Assembly: GCA_949825065.1 (NCBI GenBank)
Contig: OX463849.1
Span: 37,539,852 to 37,603,851 of the forward strand
DNA: 64,000 nt
Direction of reading: 5' to 3'
DNA from: Odontocerum albicorne
Taxonomy: Eukaryota; Arthropoda; Insecta; Trichoptera; Odontoceridae
In this document: positions 40,929 to 52,916 of the stretch, piece after piece
Layout of the letters: each line of letters starts with the position of its first letter
How positions within the stretch are numbered: position 1 is the stretch's first letter
The notes under the pieces: model-generated
The model's input: the letters and a program-made list of their open reading frames with translations, nothing else
The model's database searches: none
Told to the model about the DNA's origin: nothing
Position numbers and translations under genes: made by a program

Positions 40929-42697
40929 AGCGGTAATTGATTGGCAACGATGAAATATATCTAAAGCTTTTACATAAATGAGGAAGTCGCACATTAGTAT
41001 TCTGTAATCTAGTTTGACAAAAGCGGTAATTGATTGGTAACAATGAAATATATCTAAAGCTTTTACATAAATGAGGAAGTCGCACATTAGTATTCTGTAA
41101 TCTAGTTTGATAAAAGCGGTAATTGATTGGTAACGATGAAATATATCTAAAGCTTTTACAAAAATGAGGAAGTCGCACATTAGTATTCTGTAATCTAGTT
41201 TGATAAAAGCGGTAATTGATTGGTAACGATGAAATATATCTAAAGCTTTTACAAAAATGAGGAAGTCGCACATTAGTATTCTGTAATCTAGTTTGATAAA
41301 AGCGGTAATTGATTGGTAACGATGAAATATATCTAAAGCTTTTACATAAATGAGGAAGTCGCACATTAGTATTCTGTAATCTAGTTTGACAAAAGCGGTA
41401 ATTGATTGGTAACAATGAAATATATCTAAAGCTTTTACATAAATGAGGAAGTCGCACATTAGTATTCTGTAATCTAGTTTGATAAAAGCGGTAATTGATT
41501 GGTAACGATGAAATATATCTAAAGCTTTTACAAAAATGAGGAAGTCGCACATTAGTATTCTGTAATCTAGTTTGATAAAAGCGGTAATTGATTGGTAACG
41601 ATGAAATATATCTAAAGCTTTTACAAAAATGAGGAAGTCGCACATTAGTATTCTGTAATCTAGTTTGATAAAAGCGGTAATTGATTGGTAACGATGAAAT
41701 ATATCTAAAGCTTTTACAAAAATGAGGAAGTCGCACATTAGTATTCTGTAATCTAGTTTGACAAAAGTGGTTATTGATTGGTAACAATGAAATATATCTA
41801 AAGCTTTTACATAAATGAGGAAGTCGCACATTAGTATTCTGTAATCTAGTTTGATAAAAGCGGTAATTGATTGGTAACGATGAAATATATCTAAAGCTTT
41901 TACAAAAATGAGGAAGTCGCACATTAGTATTCTGTAATCTAGTTTGACAAAAGCGGTTATTGATTGGTAACAATGAAATATATCTAAAGCTTTTACATAA
42001 ATGAGGAAGTCGCACATTAGTATTCTGTAATCTAGTTTGATAAAAGCGGTAATTGATTGGTAACGATGAAATATATCTAAAGCTTTTACAAAAATGAGGA
42101 AGTCGCACATTAGTATTCTGTAATCTAGTTTGACAAAAGCGGTTATTGATTGGTAACAATGAAATATATCTAAAGCTTTTACATAAATGAGGAAGTCGCA
42201 CATTAGTATTCTGTAATCTAGTTTGATAAAAGCGGTAATTGATTGGTAACGATGAAATATATCTAAAGCTTTTACATAAATGAAGAAGTCGCACATTAGT
42301 ATTCTGTAATCTAGTTTGACAAAAGCGGTTATTGATTGGTAACAATGAAATATATCTAAAGCTTTTACATAAATGAGGAAGTCGCACATTAGTATTCTGT
42401 AATCTAGTTTGATAAAAGCGGTAATTGATTGGTAACAATGAAATATATCTAAAGCTTTTACAAAAATGAGGAAGTCGCACATTAGTATTCTGTAATCTAG
42501 TTTGACAAAAGCAGTAATTGATTGGTAACGATGAAATATATCTAAAGCTTTTACAAAAATGAGGAAATCGCACATTAGTATTCTGTAATCTAGTTTGATA
42601 AAAGCGGTAATTGATTGGTAACGATGAAATATATCTAAATCTTTTACAAAAATGAAGAAGTCACTCATTAGTATTCTGTAATCTAGTTTGACAAAAG
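40929..42697 (-). repeat. 93-bp tandem array (19 units) inside LINE coding sequence
   Basis: The unit spacing is exactly 93 bp. CATTAGTATTCTGTAATCTA occurs 19 times from 40992 to 42666. Units differ at a few fixed sites: GATG/AATG, CATAAATG/CAAAAATG, TGACAAAA/TGATAAAA and GTAA/GTTA. Because 93 is 31 codons and no unit has a stop in two frames, long frames of 626 and 555 codons arise; these are products of repetition, not genes. One frame gives KLDYRILMCDFLIYVKALDI and FHRYQSITAF, which aligns with the KLDYG..Y....LK.LD..H.....GAFR region of LINE ORF2. Confidence 0.96.
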
Positions 42698-42914
42698 TTA
42701 TTAAGAATTATGACTTTTCTTTGAAGAGGGTGATTCGATAAAATTAATATTTCTACGAAAAATGTATTACTGAGAAATTATCTTCTCAAATAAAGCGGCA
42801 TTTCTACCGTCTCAACTTGCAATGCATTAATTGAGGTTGATTGGTTAGTGCCAAGAATTATTCTTAAAAAATTGTATTTGATAATATATGAAATAAGATA
42901 GAAGTAATTGCAAG

Positions 42915-43015
42915 TGGACAATTAATTAAATGGATCGAGTTTGTTACCTGTTATTTGTCGCTACCCCAGTAAAGTAGTGGTTGTATCTTACTGTGGACAT
43001 ACGATTATGAAAAAA
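42915..43015 (+). repeat. Short interspersed repeat C, diverged copy
   Basis: TTTGTTACCTGTTATTTGTC, then GCTACCCCAGTAAAGTA and TGTATCTTACTGTGGA, parallels 45470-45535 and 25560-25620. Confidence 0.55.
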
Positions 43016-43489
43016 AGGTCGATACTTTAACCGATTGTTTATTATAATTTTATTACTTTGATGAAAATTCTTGATAAGTTATGAGACCTAATTACGAGTA
43101 CATACCACGTGAGTCAAACCTTAACGTACTGCGTTTATTAAAGGTATCTATGTACAGGAATAAATATTGTATTTGTAAGAATCTATACTATCTGCGGTTT
43201 TAGGCATCCACTACATCCAAGTCTTGGAACGAATCCCTCGCGGATAATGGGGGACTACTGATGGATAGAACTTCACGAAGTAAATCCGGAAATAACTCCA
43301 CTGAATTATGGTTCTATGCTAAATTAATAATATTTTGAAAAAAATTCCATAAAAAATAATTCTAAGGAATCAGAGTTCATTTATTTCAATTTTTGTAAAA
43401 AGTCATTGGTTTAAGTGTCGCGAACGGATTGATTTTCAACTTTGTCACTTTCTATTTAAGTCCCTTAATAATGGGATGTCTCCATTGTT

Positions 43490-43755
43490 TTTTTTTTCGT
43501 ATCTGTATCTGAGAGATGTTCTTTCGGAGAGGAGTAGAATTTTGAAGTTAATCTTATTTTTATCGAATAAATTAATTGATCCGAATCGATTCAATAAGGC
43601 GGGATATAATGACAGGGCTCTTGGCGTTGCTGGTACCACAGCGTGGAATGGTCTTTATATGTGTGTTAGAGATATGAGTGATGCTGCAGCTTCTGAAAGC
43701 ACTTGCAGACGCCCATTTTTGAGAGGTCTTATTAAAATGTATTATATATGAGTTC
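43490..43755 (+). pseudogene. LINE C-terminal fragment
   Basis: The plus-strand frame includes LGVAGTTAWNGLYMCVRDMS, then a Cys/Arg stretch PFLRGLIKMYY. The VAGPxxWNxLPxxLRD...F...L...LF pattern is the usual C terminus of CR1- or RTE-like LINE proteins. 58985-59140 holds another copy. Confidence 0.65.
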
Positions 43756-43864
43756 CACACACATACACTGCAATCCACCTAAATGCAAATGTGTTACTAT
43801 CACATATCGGAATAGCTACACAGATTTCTTTGCGATTGTCTTCTCGTGGTATTTTTTATAACAA

Positions 43865-43985
43865 TTTAGTTGTATACATTACAATCTGGTGGATTTGTTG
43901 CCATGTAGCGATCTCTTTCAATCAACCAGACATATGTAAAAGAGGCATTAAGTGAAAACCACACCGACATCTTTTTTAGTAAAAT
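43865..43985 (-). repeat. SINE family B body without head
   Basis: It has TTACAATCTGGTGGATTTGT, then TGCCATGTAGC, and AAGAGGCATTAAGTGAAAAC. The tRNA head is missing. 43990-45070 contains nothing else that I recognise. Confidence 0.6.
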
Positions 43986-45079
43986 TGGGAAGAGAGGTGG
44001 CTTACCAATTAATCCACAGATATTATTTTTCTGCCGTTTTCTTACTGAAATGTTTTTTTAAACATATGTATCTTAGATGCTCGAAAGTCCTCAATCTAAT
44101 AATCCCTTTCCTTCCGTTAATACACTCAACTTGTTTTGTTTTTTGTATTATTTTTAATCTTTCAATTACTGTGAGCTTGAAGAGACTGCGCTCTCTAAAC
44201 AGCGCTATATAAAATGTAATTTTATTATTATTAAAAAAATCGTGAATAATTGAAAAGCGATTAGTTGATTACAAATCGAGTGATACTTCTATTTGATTAG
44301 GTTGTTGGCAATTTTTCTCCGCATCTCGTCACATTTCACAATCTTCCGACAGGTTTATAACGTCTCTCGGATATTTCGACAATCGTTCTTCTCCCATTCA
44401 TGGCCAATCAATTTTCTAGGAGTTCGAAAAATTGACAGAGTTTGGTGTGATATTGGTAACTTTTATTGGCCAGTTTTATTTTAACGCTGGACAAAAAAGG
44501 CGTGCGATAATATTTATAAACGGAATAGTCTAAAATAAAGACCCATGTTTCGAGAATGAAACTTTGAATACTTTTATTGCATGAAAAATCTCTTAAAAAC
44601 CGAGAAAAGCATTTTTCAATAAAATAAAAACAGAGATTTTTAGTCCAAGTCTTATTGAAGACATTCAAAGCGTGTCTTAGAAGTGTTAGTTTATAATACA
44701 GGATATAGTTTGAACAAGTGTTTTATGTAGGCTATATAATTACATGAGATAAAATGTACATTTAAGTGACTGACTATGATAAAGTGGAATGTAGTGATTA
44801 AAACTTATTACTGAGATTGAGTTTGATTAAGTGTTTATCTTTAAAAGTATGTTTTTGGTGAGTTTAAACAAAGTTCACTATCGCCAATTTCGTATTCAAC
44901 TAGGTAAATGGAAACTAAGGCACGAATTAGTAGTCCAGCCTTAATACTAAATCTTAACATTTTTTTTTCTGAAGAAATTAGTATTTCGTACAAATTTGTC
45001 GTCGCATTACCTCACTTTAAAGTTTGAAGCGTATGAGGTCCGATTCTACATACATGAAGTTTTAAAGTTATTAATTAGT

Positions 45080-45310
45080 ATTTAGGTCTAGTGTCCTCGC
45101 GGCTGGGCTCATCCTATATTGGTGGGGTGTATCTCGGCCGGAAGGAAGTAATGAGATGAGTCCAGACCTTTTGATAGCTTCTCTCTTAAATGTATTTTCT
45201 GTAATTTATCTTGAGATATACGAGTATACGTGGTTTAGGAATATATTTAAATATGTACGAGTACATATTATGTTGCTATCAATAAACCTATATTTGTTTA
45301 TTTATTTAAT
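45080..45310 (+). repeat. Retroelement tail D, copy 1
   Basis: It starts CTCGCGGCTGGGCTCATCCT, then ATATTGGTGGGGTGTATCTC and GGCCGG. It ends with TGTTGCTATCAATAAACCTA, a polyadenylation signal. Copies are at 47350-47510 (minus) and 61310-62140 (plus). The tail contains TACGAGTA at 45256-45263, absent from the parallel tail at 62095-62130. Confidence 0.7.
45256..45263. other. TACGAGTA octamer, filled site in retroelement tail D
   Basis: The sequence ATGTACGAGTACATATTATG here corresponds to ATGTACATACTATG at about 62101. Removing CGAGTA restores the match. This is evidence for a 6-bp insertion at a TA. Confidence 0.7.
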
Positions 45311-45387
45311 TATAAATTCAGGCATAAGGCCTATGAAAAGCATAAATAGTCTTTATATTCATAATAAGAAACAATTATTATTATTAT

Positions 45388-45535
45388 TATTACACATGAC
45401 AAGAAATATACACAATTTGAGAAAAAACAACAGGTAATTTGATTTGGACATATAATTTTAATGGATCTGGGTTTGTTGCCTTTCATTTGTCGTATCCCCA
45501 GTAAACTAGGCTTTTGCCTGTATCTCACTGAGGAT
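45388..45535 (+). repeat. Short interspersed repeat C, copy 2
   Basis: About 148 bp, nearly identical to 25478-25625, and preceded by an (ATT)n run at about 45375-45392. Confidence 0.8.
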
Positions 45536-45539
45536 ATTT

Positions 45540-46950
45540 AGCATGAAAAAATAAATCGATACTTCTTTCCGATTTTTGATAACACAAAAAAACCCGTTGC
45601 ACGCTCTCATCAACCTGACAAACAGTGACACTCAACTACAACTGGAAACATCTTGCGAAACTCAACTCCTCACACATTATCACTCCAGAAAGACCAAAAA
45701 TATTCATCCCACAATATAATGTATTATTTTTTATTCTTAAAAAACAGGCATTTATTTCAAACATGTTTCATAACAGTTGAAAGAAAGTAATACCTTAAAC
45801 TTTGTATTCTTGATGAAATATTCAAGAAGTTTCGTTAATTTTGTCAAAAATTATTTTGAAATGCAATATTTATATAGTTTCACTAAATCAATATTAAGTA
45901 TTTTCAATATTAAGTATTATCAAGCGATTTAAAAAAATAAATAAACACTTCAATGCCCCTCAAACTTTTTTAAAACATATTTTTTAACTATAACAATATT
46001 TTCATTCCCTATTTATTGTTGCGAATCAGGCAACGTATTCACTTGATTTATCCAAATAAGGAGGACTTATCTGGATTCCCACATGACCGCGCTCATACAG
46101 AGAGCTACTCAAGACTGCAATACAATAGACAGGGCTCGCATTTAAAAAAAATGACGAAGTGTCAAGTCAGATTGTTAAGTTTCCTGACTGCTAAATAGTT
46201 TGTTCGTTGTAAAGTTTACGCAAGTTCACGTGATATGACTACAATCAAGTGAGTCTCGGACGTTACTCAATTTTTCAATATACATGTACATTCGAATGTT
46301 TACGAGTATATGTATGAACGTATTCCAACTCACATTTTACTAGTTTTGAGATATATATGTAGAGAAATATGACATCGTTTAACGTGGATTTGAATGAAAT
46401 AAATAAAAAATGAATACTAAATTAAATTTAATATTTTTGATCATAGAAGATTGAAGTATTTGTTGATTTTTCGAATATTAGTTCCTTTCTCTTATAAACG
46501 TTCATATGTAAAAAAATATCTAATTTACACAGCTCCATATATCCGACAGCATTCGAACTTTTCGTTGGTATTTTGTGTTAATGAAATATTTGAGTATCGT
46601 TCAAATGAAAATTGGATTAAAATAAGTCTACATTTTTTTTATTTCTTGAATCTTATAAAAGTCGTTTGTTTCACTTTGTGGTGTAATGTTTATAAATTTT
46701 CAATAAAATAAATAAAACACTTTTAACAAAATAAATAAAACACAGTTCATCTTCACCTAATAATGTATCAATCCACCCACTAGTATCACGGTGCAAACGA
46801 ATGAATAAATTCAAATGGGAAAAGATCTTAAATAAGTCACAATTCACCTTTTTACGCTGGTCCATAGATTTGATCAATCCAGAAAGAAATATTTGGAAAA
46901 CTTGTAAATCAATAATTGTTATGCCAATCAATGCAGAGGTCAATGTATTA
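45540..46950. other. Intergenic DNA without recognisable features
   Basis: AT-rich DNA. Small open frames at 46016-46198 and 46451-46711 have no motif I can name. Confidence 0.4.
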
Positions 46951-46957
46951 CATTTTC

Positions 46958-47145
46958 ATTGTATACAGTACAGTCTATCGACGTATTGCTATGTGACATT
47001 ATTTTCCAATCAACTAGAAAAAATGTTAAAGAGGTGTTGAGTGGAAACATGCAGAATTTTAAAAATCTAGATTTCATCGGGAATTGAACCCACAATCCCT
47101 GGGCTGCAATACAGGTGTGTTACCAACTAGGCCACAAAGATCGCA
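46958..47145 (-). repeat. tRNA-derived SINE (family B), minus strand
   Basis: On the minus strand: the head TTTGTGGCCTAGTTGGTAAC, the B-box GTGGGTTCAATTCCC, then the body. The plus-strand end is ATTGTATACAGTACAGTCTA. Confidence 0.75.
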
Positions 47146-47349
47146 CCGACGCATTTGTAGAAAAAAAAACATACACTGATACATTTTCGAAAACCGACGA
47201 CCGTTAACTGTCAAACTTCGATCTAACAATTCGAGAGAGAAAGATTTCATTTATTTATTCCATCCAATATTGTACGAAATATATTAAAAAAATTGTGCGT
47301 ATTTAAAAATATCAAACGATTACAGCTTATTTTTTAATTTGTAGTTAGT

Positions 47350-47510
47350 GTCGTGCGGACTTGAAATAAATAAATATATGTTTATTGATAGCAACATAGC
47401 ATATACATATCTAAATACATTCCAATATCAGCCGAGATACACCCCACCAATATAGGTGAGCCCAGCTGCGAGAATACCAGATGTTTTTCAGCCCACACCC
47501 TAAATTAATG
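47350..47510 (-). repeat. Retroelement tail D, minus strand
   Basis: The complement of TATCTCGGCTGATATTGGAA and of the CACCCCACCAATATAGGTGA block of family D; TTTATTGATAGCAACATAGC is the poly(A)-signal end. Confidence 0.7.
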
Positions 47511-48021
47511 TTGGGAAATATAATGCGGAATAAAATCAAGTCAGTGTATTTAATAGGTAGATTCAGATTGCAATCCATTTCATAGTATTCTTTACTAGAC
47601 AATTAATTTTATAGTATAGAAAGTAACAAAAGTTTATTTTATTTATGTTAAATAACATAATTTATAAAATATATTTTCTGGCTTGAAAGCGCTTGCGCCA
47701 TAGCGTAGAAAATCGCAAATTATGATTACTAATTTTTTTGTGAAACTGATTTATAGCTGTTTTTGAAATTAGCGTTATCGAATTTCTATTTTCCTTAAAT
47801 AAAAACCGCCAATTCTCATTGAGTTTTCGTGAATGAAAAATAAAAAACTTTCATATGGCACTTAAAGGATTAAATTTTTATTACATAAAATATTGTACCT
47901 CAATAAACCATAAAAAAAATACTTGTTAGACCAGTTATATGCGAAAAAAATGTGCAATGCAACATACACCATAGTTTAACAGAAGAAATACAATCAGTAG
48001 TTTAAAAAAATCCATTATCAA

Positions 48022-48337
48022 AGATCCGGTCCTTGTTGGTAAAACCCTTGTCTTCTGACCAGGGGGTTGCGAGTTCGATTGTCATTGATACGTAAGGTTT
48101 CTTTAACATATTCGTTGTGTTGTATTTGTATTACGCTTTCGTTATATTGTATATAGTACAATCTGACGGGTTCGTTGTTTGTGGAAATATCTTACAACCA
48201 CCAACCAGAAAGTTTTTAGAGGCCTGAAGGAAAAAACAAACTAATAACCTTTTTTTTTAATAGTTACAGTGGGAATCGAACTAGCAACCTTCGGGTCGGA
48301 ATACAGGTGTCTTACCAACTAGACTACGAAAGTCGTC
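48022..48337. repeat. Two SINE family B sequences facing each other
   Basis: A plus-strand head (CCTTGTTGGTAAAACCCTTG, B-box GCGAGTTCGATTGTC) at 48022-48100 is followed by a complete minus-strand copy at 48140-48337. The second copy's head is the complement of CAACCTTCGGGTCGGAATAC and CTTACCAACTAGACTACGAA. Confidence 0.7.
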
Positions 48338-48344
48338 TTTATAA

Positions 48345-49800
48345 TTTGTTGGAAGAGATTTTGTCGTATCAATCAACCTGCCATGTTATATATTACGAGT
48401 ATGTGATATATAGTACAGCAAAAGTGCAAAATAATGCAATAGGTGAAGAGAAAAAATATTAACAATTTGAGATACAAATATTATGAGATATAGATATGAA
48501 ATTTTACAATATTAGAGAATGCATATAATCGATGAAATGTCATCTTGAAAAAAAAAGTAATTAAATAATTTACACATTTGTAAAAATTAATCCGAAATTT
48601 CAAAAAACATGTTCCTTTCCACTTTTTCTTTATCGGAAGCGGTAGGATTTTCATAAATATCTAAAAATTGCTGACGAGACCTGGTTTGATGTTTTCACAT
48701 TTGGATTGAATAATGTGAAATCACAGTGACGAGACAGTTTGTCAGTGACGAGAGTGTATAATTTACACATGTGATAAATTAATTGGTTGACTTAAAACAG
48801 GAATTCTTAGTCAGCCTTAGGTTAGGTTAGCAGGTCGACGTTATCTAAGCATGAAAATTCAACAGGATGGGGGAAGGGGAATATATTTTAATTGTATATA
48901 ATTATTGAAATGTATCTCTTTGAACTGTTATTTTTTTGCTCTGTTATTATTCTATATTATGTAAAAAAAGAATGAAAAACAAATTATTTAACCAATAAAA
49001 ATCGTGAATCGATGTCGTATTACAACTTCAAATGAGTGTACTATGTTAGAAAATCTAAAATCTTATTTTGTTTAAAATTAGAAACCATGGTTTAGGATTT
49101 CCACGCTAGCATATTATTGCAATAAATCTACAGTGAATGGATTACGGTCATATGGCGCAGTTACGGGTGGTAACTTGCGAGACTTTATCACCTGTGCACT
49201 GTATACTGTGAGAAGATAACCTTATTAATATTTGGGAATTTGTTGTCTTGGTTGGAATATGTTATATTCCTAAGTATGACATTTTGAGGATTTTATCCCT
49301 GCATAAAATACAATGTGATTCCCATTTCTCCAGCACATGCTAGAGAAATTGAAAAACATACTTGCCTATGTTTTAAGTCTCATATCTAGAGCTTTTTAAA
49401 AATCAGGCATTTTAGATTTTTTTTAAATTTCGTAATATGAATATATATTTATTCGTAATGTATTCTCAACATTTTATCATTGGTGCATGACTGACAGACA
49501 TTACCTTTATCATTTAACATCGACATTCACAGAAATGCGTTACGTGGAATGTGTAAAATTAAAATGTTTTACTCTTAAAAGTACTTTTCTGTGAAACGTT
49601 TATAATTTGGAGGAGTAAATTTATTATATAATACCATATTAATTTCAGAGTTTTTTTTATTCCATTTCACGCAAGTTTTGTATTTTCATAACACGGTAAA
49701 AATATTCTTTTAGTTAACATATATATTAAAAAGAATGATATAAAATTTAATTTTATACCTTGTTCGTTAGTTTTTGATAAATCTTGGCCGATAAAAAATA
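48345..49800. other. Intergenic DNA without recognisable features
   Basis: AT-rich DNA; nothing assignable on either strand apart from one TACGAGTA at 48394. Confidence 0.4.
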
Positions 49801-49811
49801 TCTATATATTA

Positions 49812-49960
49812 CTTGCATAGTCGCGCGGTAACGCACTGGATTTCCGTAAGGAAGGTCGCCGGTTCGAACTCCGCGTTGTGCTACTTCCCTCAAATGACAG
49901 TCATTTTCCCCCCTAGTATTCGGGGGTACATGGATACCTACGACTTCGGTCATATCTATT
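49812..49960 (+). repeat. tRNA-derived SINE of a third type
   Basis: The head TAGTCGCGCGGTAACGCACT with B-box GCCGGTTCGAACTCC is well preserved. The body TAGTATTCGGGGGTACATGG follows, then ATACCTACGACTTCGGTCAT. I reject it as a functional tRNA because no acceptor stem pairs. Confidence 0.6.
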
Positions 49961-50049
49961 CTTTTTTTTTAAATCTCAATAGTACTTCAAGCGTGTACGT
50001 ACGTACGTATTTAAATTTGATGATTAAAATAGAAAAATACGCCTATTCG

Positions 50050-50230
50050 ATTTTTTATGGGATCATCATCAGTTTGGTTCACGCCAGTGTTGGATATAGG
50101 CCTTTCCTCTTCTCCTCCACTCGTTTCTATCACATGCGCATAGCTTTCAGTTGCTCCCAGTCACTTTTCTGGTGTGATCCGAACATCTTGTTAGGGGGTC
50201 TTCCCACACTTCTTTTCACTGTTCTCTCAC
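50050..50230 (-). repeat. LINE-related repeat, minus strand
   Basis: ATCATCATCAGTTTGGTTCA, then CGCCAGTGTTGGATATAGGC resembles the reverse complement of the C-terminal end of arthropod LINEs (…CGCCTATATCCAACACTGG…GATGATGAT). Confidence 0.5.
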
Positions 50231-50560
50231 ATATATGTGTGGAAAAACCACAATAAAAAAACAAGGGTTGTTTTTGTTATATTTTTGAGAACTTTCAAAA
50301 TTAGTATCAAAATAACTCTACGGGAATGGGTCATTAGTACCACTGGTCAAGTTAGCATTCAGCACCGTATTACGAGTATCAACTTTCCCATCTTTGGATA
50401 TGAACACGATTCCCCATCTTTGGATACTATATGAACAGTTTCAAGGTGTGAAAGATGCCATCATTTAAAAACGCATCTTGAAAAAGCTGGTTTTTTGGTG
50501 TTCCGATGCAATATTTTTTGTCATTAAATATTATAGTCATAAGAATATAGTCATTATTAA

Positions 50561-50781
50561 TTATAGTTCGGAAATTCTAGGATGAGTCCTGTGACAGCTC
50601 ACAAATTTGCCCCAATACAACCTTGTAACGATGTTCAGTAATTTTAATTATTTTATCAACTTTAATATAAGCCTCAATTCTAATAAAAAGCAATTTATTT
50701 AAGTAAATGCATTACATAAGGTTGTATTAAGGCAAATTTGTGAGCTGTCACAGGACTCATCCTAGAATTTCCGAACTATAA
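50561..50781. mobile_element. MITE with about 65-bp terminal inverted repeats
   Basis: The ends TTATAGTTCGGAAATTCTAG, then GATGAGTCCTGTGACAGCTC and ACAAATTTGCC are inverted at 50717-50781 with very few changes. The AT-rich centre has no coding capacity. A TA or TTA duplication is possible, so it could be Tc1/mariner-driven. Confidence 0.9.
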
Positions 50782-50997
50782 TATTGATATTTAACTTTTC
50801 ACGACTCTTGTGTTCTATTTTATTTCCAGTTTATGTTTTTTTTCCATTCGTATTTTACGTTTACAACTTTTAAAGCCTGATAAATATAGGTAAAATGTAA
50901 TATTCTTCACAATTCATCATGAGTTCTGTACAATTACGTTTACATACATAAATATATATGTAAACGAAATTGTACGGAATTCCCGTGAGTAGTAGGA

Positions 50998-51425
50998 CCA
51001 TATGCCATGAGAAGTAGGCAGAGAGGACAGATATCCACACTTTTATATCCAAGCACACAACTTTCGCTTCCTCTGCAGTCATACATTTCGCCATGTATGA
51101 TTTCTATTATCATACTTCTCTCTGTACTAGCCACATTTTCTTACGTTTACCTCTTCTACGTATACCATGCACTTCTGACTTATAAACTCACCCAATGAAT
51201 ATTTAATTATTCATTCCCTCCATATGTCCCAACCATCTTAACGCTGTTTTCTTAATTTTTCTTCTATTCATCATCATCATCCATTTTATCCATTCATTCG
51301 TTTTCCATGTCTTTATTTCGCCTTCTTTCATACATTGACACCACATTTTTCTTAGAGCACGCAACTTCGGATGATTAAATCTTGCGTTTGTCCGTCTTCG
51401 CTCAAGTTCAAGTTTCACTTCCATT
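50998..51425 (-). pseudogene. LINE RT C-terminal fragment and 3' tail
   Basis: The minus strand encodes MEVKLELERRRTNARFNHPK and, further on, KKTALRWLGHMEGMN, the LRWxGHVxRM motif at the end of LINE RT proteins. It is followed by the tail family of 18330. Confidence 0.65.
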
Positions 51426-51649
51426 GATCGAATTCCACCTTTAAACCTTTCATGATGAGAGAATATACGATTGCAGAGAAGATGTTATTGAGAAAAAATC
51501 ACATACCTGTGCAATGTCTTCACCAACAAAAATGAGGTGGACATGTACATAAAAAAGATAAAAAGTTGATTCAGAGCAGCAGCTGGAGCATTTCACAAAC
51601 TGCAGAGCTGTAAGGCACTGTCGCAGAATGCATATTTTTTAAAGATTAG

Positions 51650-52210
51650 ATATTACCAAAGTCATAGGTATCCTTATACCCCCTAACACTAGGCGGAAAA
51701 AATGTATGTGTCATTCGAGGGGAGTAGCACAGCGCAGAAGTCCAATGCATTACCTCTTGGCCATGCACCTCATAAGATGAGAATTTACAACTCAATCATC
51801 TTACCCGTAGCAACATATGAGTTCGAAACGTGGCTCACGGAACTTTAAGACCGACAAAAGTTACTGTGCTTAAAAAAGTGACTACTGTGAAAGATACTTG
51901 GCCCAAAACAGGTTGCAGGAGATTGTAAACAGATATCTAATGAAGAAACTTGAAAATTTATAAGACAACCACAGCGATATAAAGTTGCAAAGGTTGGCAT
52001 AAATAGGCCATGTAAGCAGCTCTCAGTTGACATGGTCAACAATGCTCAATATGCAGGCCCAACGATAAGGAGGTTTATAGATAACGTGTAGCTGAATCTT
52101 AGGCGGCTGAAAGGAGACAGCAAGGAACCGATCGACTTGGAGATAAATCATCCGAGCTGTTGTATGGGCTTTAGAGTATGTAGTGGAAATGCTATCAGAC
52201 CGAGTATTTT
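51650..52210 (+). pseudogene. LINE RT C-terminal fragment, heavily mutated
   Basis: The plus strand reads NSIILPVATYEFETWLTEL near 51785, parallel to the SIILPVxTYGSETW region of LINEs. It then shows KQVAGDCK-like and RLA*IGHVSSSQL segments (near 51990). Several stops are present. Confidence 0.6.
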
Positions 52211-52544
52211 ATGGTTAAATTAGATCTTCATGATTTTCTGTTTCATACGAGTATAAGTGTATACAAAGCTGTATGATATTTCCTCAATTATCTCAAAACT
52301 GTTAAAATGTGGTTAGCGTCGTTTTTGCATAATTACACTCGTCGTTGCTGGGCCTCATAATCGAGGATCCCCTCACCATTCCAACGGCACTTCAATTACA
52401 AAGTGAAGCTGTGTCGTGGAGTGTTTTTATTTCTTTTTAAGTGAGTGAGCCGCTGTACACCAGCAAACTCACCGAATACACCGCTATACTGGATCCGATA
52501 ACACACCGAAGTGAGACGATTGGAGCATATCGGCATGTTGTAAG

Positions 52545-52899
52545 ATGAAAAAAGCACTCTGAGATGGTTTGGACACGTGGAACGAATAAATGAAGAAGGA
52601 ATAACAAATCAAATATGTAGTGTAAATTTGAGTGGAAGGCGGGATAGAGGAAGATTAAGGAATGTATTGTCAGATCAAGGAAATATCAATGTAAAAAATC
52701 GTAGTAGTTGCATGAGAAGGTATATTAATGTATAAGAAAGAGGCAAAATATGTGTCGAAAAACCCCCAAATGGATATGGCGTGGTTGTATGTACGAGTAT
52801 GTATAATGTAACATTAATTATTGTTTAAAATTTATAAGTAATTGCATAAAAAAAAGTGTGTCTACCTCGACAGGGAAATGGCGTGATGGTATGTATGTA
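52545..52899 (+). pseudogene. LINE RT C-terminal fragment plus 3' tail
   Basis: It encodes RWFGHVERINEEGITNQICS and NLSGRRDRGRLRNVLSDQ (52555-52680). Two successive tails follow, one with GTATGTACGAGTATGTATAA (52790) and one with the plain GGTATGTATGTATTAT (52886). Confidence 0.7.
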
Positions 52900-52916
52900 T
52901 TATAATAGTTACTATA

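Noticed and set aside
40788..42668. 626-codon and 555-codon minus-strand open frames as a giant repeat protein gene
   Set aside because: Both frames are open only because the 93-bp unit is a multiple of three and lacks stops in them. They have no promoter or splice context, and one runs into a mariner end.
44293..44668. Overlapping open frames on both strands as a gene
   Set aside because: No family motif, no splice context and AT-driven composition.
49819..49890. Functional tRNA gene
   Set aside because: A- and B-boxes are good but no seven-base acceptor stem pairs, and a SINE-like body follows.
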